A DNA stretch of 8,379 bases from an uncultured Gemmatimonadota bacterium (GTDB taxonomy: Bacteria; Gemmatimonadota; Gemmatimonadetes; Gemmatimonadales; Gemmatimonadaceae), in NCBI GenBank assembly GCA_946479995.1, contig CAMLIU010000049.1, forward strand, positions 1-8,379, written 5' to 3'. Below the pieces are notes generated by a model. It was not told the origin of the DNA. It did not search any database and saw only the letters and a program-made list of their open reading frames with translations. Every line of letters starts with the position of its first letter. Position 1 is the first letter of the stretch. This document shows positions 7,443 to 8,379 of the stretch, piece by piece. The position numbers and the translations under genes were made by a program.

Positions 7443-8379
7443 CCCGCATCCTCGGCATCGAGACGTCGTGCGACGAGACGTCGGCTGCCGTGCTCGCCGG
7501 CGAGGGTGACGACGTCGCGCTCGAGTCGCTCGTGATCCTGTCCCAGGACGTGCACCGCATCTTCGGCGGCGTGGTGCCGGAGATCGCCTCGCGGCAGCAC
7601 CTCACCGCCATCGTGCCCGTGGTGACGCGCGCACTGGAGGATGCAAGCGTGGCGATGGACGCGGTGGACGCCGTGGCGGTGACGTACGCACCCGGCCTCG
7701 TGGGCGCGCTGCTCGTCGGCGTGAGCTTCGCCAAGGCGCTGGCGTTCGGACGGGGAATCCCGTGCGTCGGCGTCCACCACATGGAGGGCCACCTGTTCGC
7801 CACCGCGCTCGAGCACCGCGACGCGGTGCCACCATTCACGGCGCTCCTCGTGTCCGGCGGGCACACGCTGCTGGTGGACGTGCCGGCGTGGGGACACTAC
7901 GAGGTGCTCGGCCGCACGCGCGACGACGCGGCCGGCGAGGCGTTCGACAAGGTCGCGAAGCTCCTTGGCCTTCCCTATCCCGGCGGCCCCCCGGTGGAGA
8001 AGCTCGCGCGCACCGGTGACTCGTCGCGGTTCCGCTTCGCGCGCCCGATGCTGCGCCGAAACCAGCAGCCCGGCGACGACGACTATTACGACGTCTCGTT
8101 CAGCGGCCTGAAGACGGCCGTGCTGCACGCCGTCCGTGACGGCGCGCCCGACGACCACGCCCACATCGCGCGCGGATTCCACGACGCGCTGGTGGAGACG
8201 CTCGTCGAGAAGACGGCGCGTGCCGTCGAGCAGTTCGGGCGACATCGCGTAGTGCTCGGCGGCGGCGTGGCGGGCAACCGCACGCTCGTGGAGGCGATGC
8301 GGCAGCGCATGCGCCGGCTGGACGCCGAGGTGTACGCGCCGAGCTCGCGGCTGGCCACGGACAATGCTGCGATGATCGC
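7439..8379 (+). CDS. tsaD: tRNA t6A threonylcarbamoyltransferase TsaD, 5' part
   Basis: TsaD (YgjD/Gcp, the Kae1 family) transfers the threonylcarbamoyl group from threonylcarbamoyl-AMP to A37 of ANN-decoding tRNAs, working with TsaB and TsaE in the cytosol. The frame is open for 313 complete codons to the window edge; compared with the roughly 340-residue family only the last few tens of residues are missing. Visible in order are ILGIETSCDETS (residues 4-15), VPEIASRQH, the metal-binding HMEGH (His114, His118), LLVSGGHT, DDAAGEAFDKVAKLLGLPYPGG, SFSGLKT, LGGGVAGN and TDNAAMI with Asp308, the third metal ligand. The complete metal site is therefore inside the window. The usual Cys before TDN is Ala here, a minor change. 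The ATG start overlaps the previous stop as ATGA; no Shine-Dalgarno is seen, so re-initiation coupling is likely. Confidence 0.97.
   Translation, partial: MTRILGIETSCDETSAAVLAGEGDDVALESLVILSQDVHRIFGGVVPEIASRQHLTAIVPVVTRALEDASVAMDAVDAVAVTYAPGLVGALLVGVSFAKALAFGRGIPCVGVHHMEGHLFATALEHRDAVPPFTALLVSGGHTLLVDVPAWGHYEVLGRTRDDAAGEAFDKVAKLLGLPYPGGPPVEKLARTGDSSRFRFARPMLRRNQQPGDDDYYDVSFSGLKTAVLHAVRDGAPDDHAHIARGFHDALVETLVEKTARAVEQFGRHRVVLGGGVAGNRTLVEAMRQRMRRLDAEVYAPSSRLATDNAAMI

Noticed and set aside
6611..8245. Long open frame of 544 codons on the minus strand opposite the thioredoxin, ybbR and tsaD genes
   Set aside because: It is antisense to three clearly recognised genes, its translation is rich in Arg/Ala/His/Ser with no recognisable motif, and GC-rich codon use produces such shadow frames.

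Overview
The window is a gap-free, single-strand stretch of a high-GC bacterial chromosome. Eleven genes lie on the + strand: tgt (3' part), yajC, def, fmt, a TenI/ThiE-family thiamine gene, rsmB, a PASTA-domain membrane protein, rpe, a TlpA/ResA-type thioredoxin, a YbbR/CdaR-like protein and tsaD (5' part). The longest intergenic gap is 16 bases, and six of the ten junctions overlap, five of them as 4-base ATGA or GTGA stop/start overlaps. There are no RNA genes, mobile elements, CRISPR arrays, convincing terminators or long non-coding stretches. The products are those of a diderm-like or generic bacterium. From the base composition, the GTG starts (def, fmt, the thiamine gene, rpe) and the gene order I infer a Gemmatimonadota-type genome, with moderate confidence only; the sequence alone does not settle this.

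Layout: bases 1-1168 hold the tgt-yajC pair (queuosine tRNA modification and the Sec translocase accessory subunit), which in many bacteria precedes secD-secF. Here the pair runs directly into bases 1179-4729, a translation-linked block of def, fmt, the TenI-like gene and rsmB (N-formyl-Met handling and 16S rRNA methylation). Bases 4726-6152 hold the PASTA protein and rpe (pentose phosphate epimerase). Bases 6169-7442 hold a membrane-anchored thioredoxin and a YbbR protein. From 7439 to the end is tsaD (t6A tRNA modification), cut by the window edge.

The common theme is translation: tRNA modification (tgt, tsaD), initiator formylation and deformylation (fmt, def) and rRNA methylation (rsmB). 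Envelope proteins (YajC, PASTA, TlpA, YbbR) and two metabolic genes are embedded in the same run. The order def-fmt-(...)-rsmB-PASTA-rpe resembles the Firmicutes cluster def-fmt-rsmB-rlmN-prpC-prkC-rsgA-rpe-thiN. In this window the PrkC position is taken by a PASTA protein with no kinase domain, which is the most interesting contextual observation. No obviously new defence or mobile system is visible; this is a housekeeping region with several protein-level oddities worth checking.
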